Shown here piece after piece: positions 1 through 5,438 of a DNA stretch of 17,877 nucleotides. The notes under the pieces were generated by a model. It was not told the origin of the DNA. It did not search any database and saw only the letters and a list, made by a program, of their open reading frames with translations. Source of the stretch: CAZWKX01 sp964614095 (GTDB lineage Bacteria > Actinomycetota > Acidimicrobiia > Spongiisociales > UBA11373); NCBI GenBank assembly GCA_964614095.1, contig CAZTJO010000036.1, forward strand, positions 1 through 17,877, given 5' to 3'. Position numbers and translations under genes: made by a program. Position 1 is the first letter of the stretch. The number at the start of each line of letters is the position of its first letter.

Positions 1-55
1 CCGTGAGGGTGGCCGCACCGTAGGCGCCGGCCGAGTCACCAAAATCATCAAATAG
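1..55 (+). CDS. tuf: Elongation factor Tu, C-terminal end (partial)
   Basis: The first bases read, from position 2, as REGGRTVGAGRVTKIIK followed by TAG at 53-55. This matches the conserved C-terminal beta-barrel end of EF-Tu, the GTPase that brings aminoacyl-tRNA to the ribosome. Only the last 17 residues are present; the rest lies upstream of the window. A tuf copy just before rpmG-secE-nusG is a known arrangement in several bacterial phyla. A second tuf begins at 17830, so the genome appears to carry two copies in the same direction, one on each side of this block. Confidence 0.9.
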   Translation, partial: REGGRTVGAGRVTKIIK

Positions 56-132
56 TCCGGGGGCCGGTCCTCCGAATCGGGAGCACTGCCTGGTTCGGGT
101 GAGCGGCACCGCGCCGGAGGAGATCGAGAACC

Positions 133-294
133 ATGGCTTCGGACAAACGGCCACCTATCACGCTGGCATGCGAAGTGTGCAAGCGCCGGAACTACGTGAC
201 CACAAAAAACCGCACGAACACTCGTGATCGCCTGGAGTTGAAGAAGTACTGCCGCTGGTGCCGCACTCACACGGCGCACAAGGAAACCCGGTGA
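133..294 (+). CDS. rpmG: 50S ribosomal protein bL33, zinc-binding form
   Basis: This 53-residue protein begins MASDKRPPITLACEVCKRRN and ends HTAHKETR. It is a small protein of the large ribosomal subunit near the E site. Two CxxC pairs are visible (CEVC near residues 13-16 and CRWC near 40-43), which marks the zinc-binding C+ type. Basic residues and the NYVTTKNRTNT segment are typical of the family. A GGAGGA ribosome binding site at 116-121 sits 11 bases before the ATG. It lies 77 bases after the upstream tuf stop and before the dehydratase gene, as in the rpmG-had-secE order of actinobacteria. Confidence 0.95.
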   Translation: MASDKRPPITLACEVCKRRNYVTTKNRTNTRDRLELKKYCRWCRTHTAHKETR

Positions 295-305
295 TCTGGG
301 GAAGA

Positions 306-325
306 GGGCCCGGCGTCGCGGGCCC
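306..325 (+). other. GC-rich hairpin between rpmG and the dehydratase gene
   Basis: GGGCCCG (306-312) pairs perfectly with CGGGCCC (319-325) around a 6-base loop. It begins 12 bases after the rpmG stop and ends 10 bases before the GTG start of the next gene. No T-run follows, so it is not a standard intrinsic terminator. It could limit readthrough, mark an RNA processing site, or affect translation of the dehydratase, which lacks a clear Shine-Dalgarno sequence. Confidence 0.4.
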
Positions 326-334
326 GCCGGCACC

Positions 335-1189
335 GTGAGCCTCACCGGCCTGGAAGGGCGTTCCTACGGTCCGGTGGCCTTGCCAGTCGAATCTGGCGCA
401 GTCGCAGATCTTGTTGCCGCTACCGGCGACGAGCCGGGCCGCTGGAGTGGTCACGCGCCGCCCTCCTTCGCCTCCGTGGCGCTTTTTGCCGTGGCGCCGC
501 GGTTCCTTGCCGATCCGGCCGTTGTACCCTTCACCCGCTCACTCATTCATACCGACCAGGGTTTTGCCTGGCACAGGGCGATTGAGGTCGGCGAGACGCT
601 GAACGTCACCGGCCGGGTCGGCGCGATCCGCGCCCGCGGCGCGGTGCATCTGGTCACCTTCGACCTCGACGCACTAGGTGATGGAGGTCCATGGCTCGAG
701 GGACGATCCATCTTCCTCCTCAGTGACGAGGCGGCCGCGGAAGCAGAGGAGAAGACTGAGCCGGAGCCCGGAGAAAGTGGGACCAATGAAGCCGCTCAGC
801 CGCTGGCGCTCCCGGCAGCCGGAGAGCCGGTGCCGGCCATGGCACGCTCGGCCAGCCGCACCGATCTCATTCGGTACGCGGGGGCCACACGCGATTGGAA
901 TCCGATCCACTGGGACCACGAGGTGGCTCGGCGGGCCGGTCTCCCCGGCGTTGTCGTTCACGGTCTCTTGATGACGGCATGGCTGATGCAGGCAGGGGCG
1001 CGGTACAAGGAGGGTCCGGCGCCGCTGGAGGAGATGCGGGCGCGTTTTCGTCGTCCGCTCCATCCTGGAGCCGAGGCTACGGTGGCGGGCAAGGTGAAAT
1101 CGATCGGTGACGACTACGCCGTGCTCGATCTGGCGGTTGCGGCTGAAGGTGAGGCGTTGGTGACGGCGACCATGCGGGTAACCCGATGA
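335..1189 (+). CDS. Fused HadA/HadB-like MaoC-family (R)-hydroxyacyl dehydratase
   Basis: This 284-residue protein looks like two hot-dog domains in one chain. Residues about 1-130 resemble the HadA-type N-terminal dehydratase half. An acidic, Ala/Pro-rich linker (about 131-165) follows. The C-terminal half carries a hydratase-2 signature at 181-198: YAGATRDWNPIH, then A198. D187 and H192 are the expected catalytic Asp/His pair. In mycobacteria HadA and HadB are separate proteins forming the FAS-II (3R)-hydroxyacyl-ACP dehydratase and sit between rpmG and tRNA-Trp/secE; here both halves appear in one gene at the same place. The start is GTG at 335 with no strong ribosome binding site. The stop overlaps the sigma factor start by ATGA. 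Substrate (acyl-ACP or acyl-CoA) cannot be told from the sequence. Confidence 0.82.
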   Translation: MSLTGLEGRSYGPVALPVESGAVADLVAATGDEPGRWSGHAPPSFASVALFAVAPRFLADPAVVPFTRSLIHTDQGFAWHRAIEVGETLNVTGRVGAIRARGAVHLVTFDLDALGDGGPWLEGRSIFLLSDEAAAEAEEKTEPEPGESGTNEAAQPLALPAAGEPVPAMARSASRTDLIRYAGATRDWNPIHWDHEVARRAGLPGVVVHGLLMTAWLMQAGARYKEGPAPLEEMRARFRRPLHPGAEATVAGKVKSIGDDYAVLDLAVAAEGEALVTATMRVTR

Positions 1190-1734
1190 CGGCAGGTGAG
1201 GTCAAACGCGACGAGCGAGAGCTTGTGGAACGGGCCCGTAACGGGGACCGGGAAGCATTTGGAGATCTTGTCTGGAGGCATCAGGACACCGTGTACACAC
1301 TGGCGCTGCGATTGGTGGGCCCGAATCTGGCGGCCGATGTGGCCCAAGAGGCCCTGATTCGGGCCTGGAGGGCCATGCCTCGGTTCCGCGGTGACGCCGC
1401 TTTCTCGACGTGGCTGCATCGCATCACGGTCAACACGGCCTGGACTCTGCGACGGCGATCGGCTCGCCATCAGGCCCAGCAGCTCGACGATGCGATTGTA
1501 GATACCGGATTGGCGCCGGAGCGCGCCGGCGAGTTGGTCGAGATCAGGACCGGCTTGCGCCGGGCCATCGGCAAGCTGTCGACCGGGCAGAGAGCTGTGT
1601 TGGTCCTGCGCGATGTGTATGGGTGGAGCAACGGCGAGGTGGCTCATGAGCTCGGCATCACCCAGACCACGGCAAAGGTGAGACTGCACCGGGCCCGAAA
1701 ACGTCTGCGGGTTCTTCTGGAAGGATCACGATGA
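1186..1734 (+). CDS. ECF-type (sigma-70 family) RNA polymerase sigma factor
   Basis: This 182-residue protein has the two-domain ECF layout. Region 2 spans about residues 15-90, with DVAQEALIRAWRAMPRFRG and FSTWLHRITVNTAW covering the core-binding and -10 recognition parts. Region 4 spans about 125-180, with LSTGQRAVLVLRDVYGWSN followed by a helix-turn-helix (EVAHELGITQTTAKVRLHRA) for the -35 element. There is no region 1.1 or region 3. ATG 1186 overlaps the dehydratase stop and its own stop overlaps the next start, both as ATGA, so the three genes are probably co-translated. It would redirect RNA polymerase to a small stress or envelope regulon. The ECF subgroup and targets cannot be assigned here. 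Confidence 0.92.
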   Translation: MTAGEVKRDERELVERARNGDREAFGDLVWRHQDTVYTLALRLVGPNLAADVAQEALIRAWRAMPRFRGDAAFSTWLHRITVNTAWTLRRRSARHQAQQLDDAIVDTGLAPERAGELVEIRTGLRRAIGKLSTGQRAVLVLRDVYGWSNGEVAHELGITQTTAKVRLHRARKRLRVLLEGSR

Positions 1735-2075
1735 GTGAAGTGCGCTGCCGGGTTGTTTCTTGGTGGCCCCAGGGCTGGCCAACTGAGTTCGCTCATCGTC
1801 ATCGCGAGCATTGTCTCCGGTGCCAAGCCGACAAGGTGCGGAGCCGCTCCCTGGAGCGCGCCCTGGCTTCATTGCGTGGCGAAATGGTGACGGCACCGTC
1901 GTATCTCCACGCCGCCGCCATGGCCCGGCTCGGCACCCAGGACGCAGCCGATCCGCGCCGGCGCCTTGCTGCCCGGGTCGCCGCCCGGTATGCCGCCGCC
2001 GCCGGGGTCACGGCCGCTACGGCCGTGGCGCTGCTGACGGGGCTGGCCCGTCGGCGCTCACGGGCGGTCGGCTAG
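1731..2075 (+). CDS. Small zinc-motif, putatively membrane-anchored anti-sigma factor
   Basis: This 114-residue protein overlaps the sigma factor stop by ATGA, the usual position of a cognate anti-sigma factor. It has an H-x3-C-x2-C motif (H24, C28, C31), the core of zinc-associated anti-sigma (ZAS) proteins. A charged helix-rich stretch follows. Residues about 87-106 (Ala/Val/Thr/Leu-rich, YAAAAGVTAATAVALLTGLA) could cross the membrane, leaving only about eight mostly basic residues after it. That basic tail is unusual for an outside segment, so the anchor is uncertain. I do not recognise the family by overall sequence. The anti-sigma role is inferred from the motif and gene order; an unrelated zinc protein is the alternative. 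Confidence 0.7.
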   Translation: MSEVRCRVVSWWPQGWPTEFAHRHREHCLRCQADKVRSRSLERALASLRGEMVTAPSYLHAAAMARLGTQDAADPRRRLAARVAARYAAAAGVTAATAVALLTGLARRRSRAVG

Positions 2076-2140
2076 CCGGTCGCTTCCGCAGCACACGGGT
2101 TCCGGAGCCCCCGGCGCCGCCGGACTGCCGGTCACTCATC

Positions 2141-2171
2141 TTGGCTTGCGACGCATGGGTGCATGTACAAT
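2141..2171 (+). promoter_or_regulatory. Possible promoter for tRNA-Trp/secE
   Basis: TACAAT at 2166-2171 is a good -10 box. Two candidate -35 boxes lie upstream: TTGGCT at 2141-2146 (19-base spacer) and TTGCGA at 2146-2151 (14-base spacer, too short). Transcription would begin near 2178, about 40 bases before the mature tRNA. The position fits, but the -35 choice and spacing are not ideal. Confidence 0.45.
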
Positions 2172-2191
2172 GCCGGCCATTCGTCTGCCAG

Positions 2192-2210
2192 GCTCACGCG
2201 CGTCGTGAGC
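2192..2210 (+). other. Hairpin in the 5' leader of tRNA-Trp
   Basis: GCTCACG (2192-2198) pairs exactly with CGTGAGC (2204-2210) around a CGCGT loop, six bases before the mature tRNA 5' end. It is well placed to affect processing of the precursor, which also contains the secE-nusG message. Confidence 0.4.
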
Positions 2211-2216
2211 GCACCG

Positions 2217-2290
2217 AGGGGCGTAGCTCAACTTGGCAGAGCACTGGTCTCCAAAACCAGCGGTTGGGGGTTCGAGTCCCTCCGCCCCTG
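2217..2290 (+). tRNA. trpT: tRNA-Trp (anticodon CCA)
   Basis: A complete cloverleaf of 74 bases. The acceptor stem AGGGGCG (2217-2223) pairs with CGCCCCT (2283-2289), with discriminator G2290. The D-stem is GCTC/GAGC, the anticodon stem CTGGT/ACCAG encloses loop CTCCAAA with anticodon CCA at 2251-2253, and the T-arm has loop TTCGAGT. The 3' CCA is not encoded (CTC follows). The gene lies 22 bases before secE, a very common tRNA-Trp/secE linkage. Confidence 0.97.
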
Positions 2291-2312
2291 CTCGATTGGA
2301 AGGAAGACGAGG

Positions 2313-2591
2313 ATGAACCGAGAGCTGCGAAGGCTGCAGGCAAAGGAAGAGGAGCGCCTGCGGGAGCGCCGCGCCCGTGCACAGCCCAAGCGCCGGCGCC
2401 AGCGGACAGGAATCCGCCAGTTCTTCCGTGAGGTGCGCACCGAACTGAAGCGGGTGGCATGGCCGAGTCGTCGTGAGGTCGTCGTTTTCACCGTGGTCAC
2501 CATCATCACGGCCGGGTTTGTCACTCTCTATACCTTGGGTGTCGACTTCAGCCTCAAACAAGCCGTGCTGAGCTTCCTGGAGATGAGATGA
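2313..2591 (+). CDS. secE: Preprotein translocase subunit SecE
   Basis: A 92-residue protein beginning MNRELRRLQAKEEERLRERR. SecE stabilises SecY in the inner membrane and is essential for Sec export. The N-terminus is strongly basic and cytoplasmic. The family signature is visible in FFREVRTELKRVAWPSRREV (about residues 36-55), followed by one membrane span (FTVVTIITAGFVTLYTLGV). This single-span form is typical outside the gamma-proteobacteria. The ATG at 2313 follows a purine-rich GGAAGGAAGACGAGG. Longer upstream in-frame starts would run through tRNA-Trp and are rejected. The stop overlaps nusG by ATGA. Confidence 0.95.
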   Translation: MNRELRRLQAKEEERLRERRARAQPKRRRQRTGIRQFFREVRTELKRVAWPSRREVVVFTVVTIITAGFVTLYTLGVDFSLKQAVLSFLEMR

Positions 2592-3778
2592 GCGATCTCG
2601 AGGAGCGACTTGAGATGCCCTCGAGCAAGGGGGGTACCTCCGACGCGCTTGAGGAAAGCGAGATTTCAGAGCCCAGATCTCAGGGTTCAGAGCTTGCCGA
2701 TTCGGCGGAGGATGCGATTGAGGAGATCTCTGAGGCCGTGGAGGGGGTAGAGAGTTCGGATCCCGGAGCCCAGGGTTCGGAGGATGCCGATGTGGTAGCG
2801 GATGCAATTGAGGAGATCTCCGAGGCCGTGGAGGGGGCAGAGAGTTCAGGGTCCGGAGTTCAGGTTTCAGAGTCTGCCGATTCGATGGAGGAAGCGATTG
2901 AGGGGATCGCCGAGGCGGTAGCGGATCTCGATGCCGCCGATCTTGTGGGGACGGCTGCTGAGGAGATCTCTGAGGCCGTGGAGGGGGCAGAGAGTTCAGA
3001 TTTTGGAGTTCAGGCTTCGGAGGATGCCGATGCTGCCGACGCGGTTGAAGGGATCGCGGAGGAGGTAGCTGAGGCCGAGCCCGAGGAAGCCGCTGAGCCC
3101 GGGGAGACCACCGAGGCCGAGCCGGAGGCGACCGCGAAAGAGGCACCCGAGGCTGAGTCCGATGTGAAGGAGGGTGCTGCGGCCGAAGATGCCGGGGAGG
3201 CCGCCGCCGTGGCCAAGGTCCGACCCACCAGTCCTTTTGAGCTTCCCGGGTCCTGGTTCGTGATCCACTCGTATTCCGGCTACGAGAACAAGGTGAAGGC
3301 CAATCTCGGGACTCGGATCAAGTCCATGCACATGGAGGAGTCGATTTTCGACATCGTCATCCCACTGGAGGACGTGGTTGAGATAAAGGGCGGCCGCAAG
3401 GTGACTGTGCAGAAGAAACAGTTCCCCGGCTACCTGCTGGTTCGTATGTACCTCGACGACGATTCCTGGTCGACGGTGCGCAACACCCCGGGCGTCACTG
3501 GGTTCGTCGGTTCGGGCAACAAGCCGACTGCGTTGTCCCGGCGTGAGGTCGAGAGGATCCTCGGCGTTCGCAAGGACGAGGAGGAGAAGAAGGCGCCACG
3601 CTTCAAGCCTGAATGGGAGGTTGGCGAGACGGTGCGAGTCGTCGAGGGCCCGTTCGCCGATTTCAATGGTGTCATAGAGGACATCAACATCGACCAGTCG
3701 AAGGTGAGGGTGCTCGTCGACATCTTCGGGCGCGAAACTCCGGTCGAGCTCAACTTCGAGCAGATCCAGAAATTCTGA
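2588..3778 (+). CDS. nusG: Transcription termination/antitermination factor NusG with long acidic repeat extension
   Basis: NusG binds RNA polymerase, affects pausing and termination, and can link polymerase to Rho or the ribosome. The protein has 396 residues, about twice the E. coli length. The conserved part begins near residue 222: the NGN domain (SWFVIHSYSGYENKVKANL through KKQFPGYLLVRM and NTPGVTGFVG) and then a KOW domain from about 345 (VRVVEGPFADFNGVIEDIN) to the FEQIQKF end. Residues 1-221 are low-complexity, rich in Glu, Ala, Ser and Asp, with imperfect 30-residue repeats containing EEISEAVEG and ESSD (see the repeat entry). Actinobacterial NusG proteins often have acidic N-terminal tails, but this one is long and repetitive. 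ATG 2588 overlaps the secE stop, suggesting coupled translation. No frameshift separates the tail from the core. Confidence 0.95.
   Translation: MSDLEERLEMPSSKGGTSDALEESEISEPRSQGSELADSAEDAIEEISEAVEGVESSDPGAQGSEDADVVADAIEEISEAVEGAESSGSGVQVSESADSMEEAIEGIAEAVADLDAADLVGTAAEEISEAVEGAESSDFGVQASEDADAADAVEGIAEEVAEAEPEEAAEPGETTEAEPEATAKEAPEAESDVKEGAAAEDAGEAAAVAKVRPTSPFELPGSWFVIHSYSGYENKVKANLGTRIKSMHMEESIFDIVIPLEDVVEIKGGRKVTVQKKQFPGYLLVRMYLDDDSWSTVRNTPGVTGFVGSGNKPTALSRREVERILGVRKDEEEKKAPRFKPEWEVGETVRVVEGPFADFNGVIEDINIDQSKVRVLVDIFGRETPVELNFEQIQKF
2651..3043 (+). repeat. In-frame tandem repeats within the nusG 5' extension
   Basis: Three 90-base units encode 30-residue copies: 2714-2803, 2804-2893 and 2954-3043, each starting (A)(I/A)EEISEAVEG. 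A diverged 60-base unit lies at 2894-2953. Copies share long identical DNA stretches, for example GAGGAGATCTC followed by GAGGCCGTGGAGGGGG. A second sub-motif, of the form GAGTTCAG...GAGTTCAGG...TTCAGAG and then GCCGAT, appears four times (about 2660-2704, 2748-2793, 2838-2884, 2988-3034). All copies keep the reading frame. Such near-identity suggests recent expansion by slippage or unequal recombination. Confidence 0.85.
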
Positions 3779-3799
3779 TAGGCAATAAGAGGTTCAATC

Positions 3800-4228
3800 A
3801 TGGGTCGTAAGAAGGTCGCTGCGCTGCTCAAGCTGCAGATCCCCGCAGGGCAGGCAAGTCCGGCGCCGCCGGTGGGGCCGGCGCTGGGCCAGCACGGCGT
3901 CAACATCATGGATTTTGTGAAGGCGTACAACGCCACCACGGAAAGCCAGACCGGAACCATCATCCCGGTCGAGATCACCATCTACGAAGATCGTTCGTTC
4001 ACCTTCGTCACCAAGACGCCGCCGGCCGCGGTCATGCTGCGCCAGGCGGCCAAGGTGGAGAAGGGCTCTCCCGAGCCGCACACCAACAAGGTGGGCTCGG
4101 TGACTCGTGAACAGGTGCGCCAGATCGCCCAGACCAAGATGGTCGACCTCAACGCCAACGACATCGAAGCGGCCATGAAGATAATCGAAGGCACGGCCCG
4201 TTCGATGGGCCTTGTCGTCGAGGGTTGA
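3800..4228 (+). CDS. rplK: 50S ribosomal protein uL11
   Basis: A 142-residue protein, the normal uL11 length. It binds 23S rRNA helices 43-44 at the GTPase-associated centre and helps elongation factors and RelA act; thiopeptide antibiotics bind at this site. The N-terminal domain shows LKLQIPAGQASPAPPVGPALGQHGVNIMDF with the Pro-rich segment, and the C-terminal RNA-binding domain includes PPAAVMLRQAAKVEKGSPEP and the conserved IEGTARSMGLVV end. The start MGRKK follows an AGAGG-type ribosome binding site, 21 bases after the nusG stop. It is probably in the same transcript as secE-nusG and rplA. Confidence 0.97.
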   Translation: MGRKKVAALLKLQIPAGQASPAPPVGPALGQHGVNIMDFVKAYNATTESQTGTIIPVEITIYEDRSFTFVTKTPPAAVMLRQAAKVEKGSPEPHTNKVGSVTREQVRQIAQTKMVDLNANDIEAAMKIIEGTARSMGLVVEG

Positions 4229-4234
4229 ATGAAG

Positions 4235-4290
4235 ATGGGGTTGGAGCCCCGTTCGGAAGAACAGACACAGTGGGAGGTCCAGGCCGGACC
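4235..4290 (+). other. Paired hairpins in the rplK-rplA spacer
   Basis: Two short stems lie in the 85-base spacer: GGGG (4237-4240) with CCCC (4247-4250), extendable by A-T and wobble pairs, and GGTCC (4276-4280) with GGACC (4286-4290). L1 is known to repress its own mRNA in other bacteria through a 23S-like site. I could not match a specific L1 motif here, so that role is only a possibility. Confidence 0.3.
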
Positions 4291-4313
4291 GTGAACACCA
4301 CAAGGAGAATGTG

Positions 4314-5024
4314 ATGAGCAAAAAGCGCACCGACGCCGCCGCCAAGTTCGAGCGGTCGGCCTACTACCCCCCCGGTGAAGCCCTGGCGATGGTGAAATCG
4401 TTGGCCGCCGCCAATTTTGATGAGTCTGTCGAGGCTGCTTTTGTGCTCGGCATCGATCCGCGCCAGGCCGACCAGGGGGTGCGAGGGACCGTGACCCTGC
4501 CCCACGGCACCGGCAAGACGGTGAGAGTTGCCGTCTTTGCCGACGGCGACGAGGCAAAGGCTGCCGAGGAAGCTGGGGCCGATCTTGTGGGCGGCGCGGA
4601 TCTCGGTGCCAAGGTCGCGGCTGGGGAACAGCCGCTCGACTGGGACGTCACCATCGCCGTTCCTTCGCTGATGAGTGAGGTGGGCAAGCTGGGTCGGGTT
4701 CTTGGGCCCCGCGGGCTGATGCCCAATCCCAAGGCGGGCACGGTCACCGACGAGGTCGGCAAGGCGGTTGCCGAGTTCAAGGCGGGTCGTGTCGAATACC
4801 GGAACGATCGCTACGGCAACGTGCAGGTTGTGGTGGGGAAGGTCTCGTTCGAGCAATCGGCTCTTGAGGGCAATCTCGCCGCAGTCGCCGACGAGATCAT
4901 TAGGGCTCGGCCGGCCGCGGCAAAGGGCCGCTACGTGCGCAAGCTCACCGTGGCCTCGACGATGGGATTCGGTGTGAAGGTTGACGTCAACCAGATCGAC
5001 GCGCTGCTCGATTCGCTTCGCTGA
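4314..5024 (+). CDS. rplA: 50S ribosomal protein uL1
   Basis: A 236-residue protein, usual for uL1, which forms the L1 stalk at the ribosomal E site and helps release deacylated tRNA. Recognisable segments are LGIDPRQADQGVRGTVTLPH, then GTGKTVRVAVFADG, and the central LGRVLGPRGLMPNPKAGTVT motif with the rRNA-binding surface. It ends MGFGVKVDVNQIDALLDSLR. ATG 4314 (MSKKRTD) is preferred over the in-frame GTG at 4311 because AAGGAG (4302-4307) lies 6 bases before the ATG and only 3 before the GTG. No further ribosomal gene follows for about 410 bases. Confidence 0.96.
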   Translation: MSKKRTDAAAKFERSAYYPPGEALAMVKSLAAANFDESVEAAFVLGIDPRQADQGVRGTVTLPHGTGKTVRVAVFADGDEAKAAEEAGADLVGGADLGAKVAAGEQPLDWDVTIAVPSLMSEVGKLGRVLGPRGLMPNPKAGTVTDEVGKAVAEFKAGRVEYRNDRYGNVQVVVGKVSFEQSALEGNLAAVADEIIRARPAAAKGRYVRKLTVASTMGFGVKVDVNQIDALLDSLR

Positions 5025-5064
5025 AGACAGAGTTGGGGGGGATCCCGACTACCCGCGGACCTCG

Positions 5065-5195
5065 GTCGGCGACGGGCCAGGAAGTCGCCGACTCATCATC
5101 GCCAGAGGGCCAGGGTAGGGACTGGCCTTTCCCAGCGGTGATCCGACTGCGGGAGCGCTGGTGGAAACGCTCCTGGCGCCGTGGATCCCCCCACG
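5065..5195 (+). other. Cluster of four hairpins after rplA
   Basis: This stretch of the 414-base rplA-rplJ spacer contains four perfect or near-perfect stems. They are GTCGGCGAC/GTCGCCGAC (5065-5073 with 5084-5092), GGCCAG/CTGGCC (5108-5113 with 5122-5127, extendable by two pairs and followed by CTTTCCC), GGAGCG/CGCTCC (5152-5157 with 5168-5173) and CGTGG/CCACG (5180-5184 with 5191-5195). No true T-run follows any of them. The second may serve as a weak terminator for rplKA. The rest of 5025-5254 shows no convincing gene. Confidence 0.5.
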
Positions 5196-5254
5196 TCTGG
5201 CACCATGATGGCGCGGGGCGAGGCGCGTGTCCAGGTCACTGCATCGAATCCGCC

Positions 5255-5283
5255 TTGCTCACCCCATCGGGCGTCACTACTGT
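5255..5283 (+). promoter_or_regulatory. Probable promoter of rplJ-rplL
   Basis: TTGCTC (5255-5260) and TACTGT (5278-5283) are separated by exactly 17 bases. This fits a housekeeping sigma promoter with the TAnnnT -10 form common in actinobacteria. The expected start near 5290 lies just before the first leader hairpin at 5301, supporting a separate rplJL transcript with an untranslated leader of about 150 bases. Confidence 0.55.
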
Positions 5284-5289
5284 GCCCTC

Positions 5290-5438
5290 ACACATTTGAA
5301 GGACCCGAGACCGCAGGTCCCATTTGGGATAAGGCCAAAAGGCCACCGGCGTAGGTTTGCCAGGCGTTGAGCAGGGCTCCCGCGGTCTCCAACCGGGAGC
5401 CCGTCTTTTTTACGGGGAGACTTCGTCTAGGAGGTGCG
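5290..5438 (+). ncRNA. L10-type (rplJ) regulatory mRNA leader
   Basis: The leader of about 150 bases before rplJ contains GGACC/GGTCC (5301-5305 with 5316-5320) with loop CGAGACCGCA, then GGCC-AAAA-GGCC (5333-5344), then a terminator hairpin at 5374-5402. The first loop's GAGACCGC (5307-5314) is exactly complementary to GCGGTCTC (5382-5389) in the terminator loop and its base. Known L10 leaders control rplJL by binding the L10-L12 complex and, in Bacillus subtilis, by attenuation. The layout here agrees with that, but I assign the family by position and features, not by a covariance search. Confidence 0.7.
5374..5411 (+). terminator. Intrinsic terminator/attenuator upstream of rplJ
   Basis: GGGCTCCCG (5374-5382) pairs perfectly over 9 bp with CGGGAGCCC (5394-5402) and is followed by GTCTTTTTT ending at 5411. 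It is the only hairpin in the window with a clear T-run. It ends 27 bases before the rplJ start, so it should act as a regulated attenuator, not an operon end. Confidence 0.85.

Noticed and set aside
2163..2312. Longer N-terminus for SecE beginning upstream of the tRNA
   Set aside because: It would translate through the whole of tRNA-Trp. The ATG at 2313 has a purine-rich ribosome binding site and gives a normal SecE.
2651..3043. CRISPR-like array
   Set aside because: The repeats are contiguous, in frame and protein-coding, with no unique spacers and no cas genes nearby.
4311..4313. GTG start for rplA
   Set aside because: Only 3 bases from AAGGAG; the next codon, ATG 4314, is 6 bases away and gives a normal N-terminus.
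5033..5299. 88-codon frame in the rplA-rplJ spacer
   Set aside because: TTG start, no ribosome binding site, no protein-like pattern, and it overlaps the hairpin cluster and the rplJ promoter.
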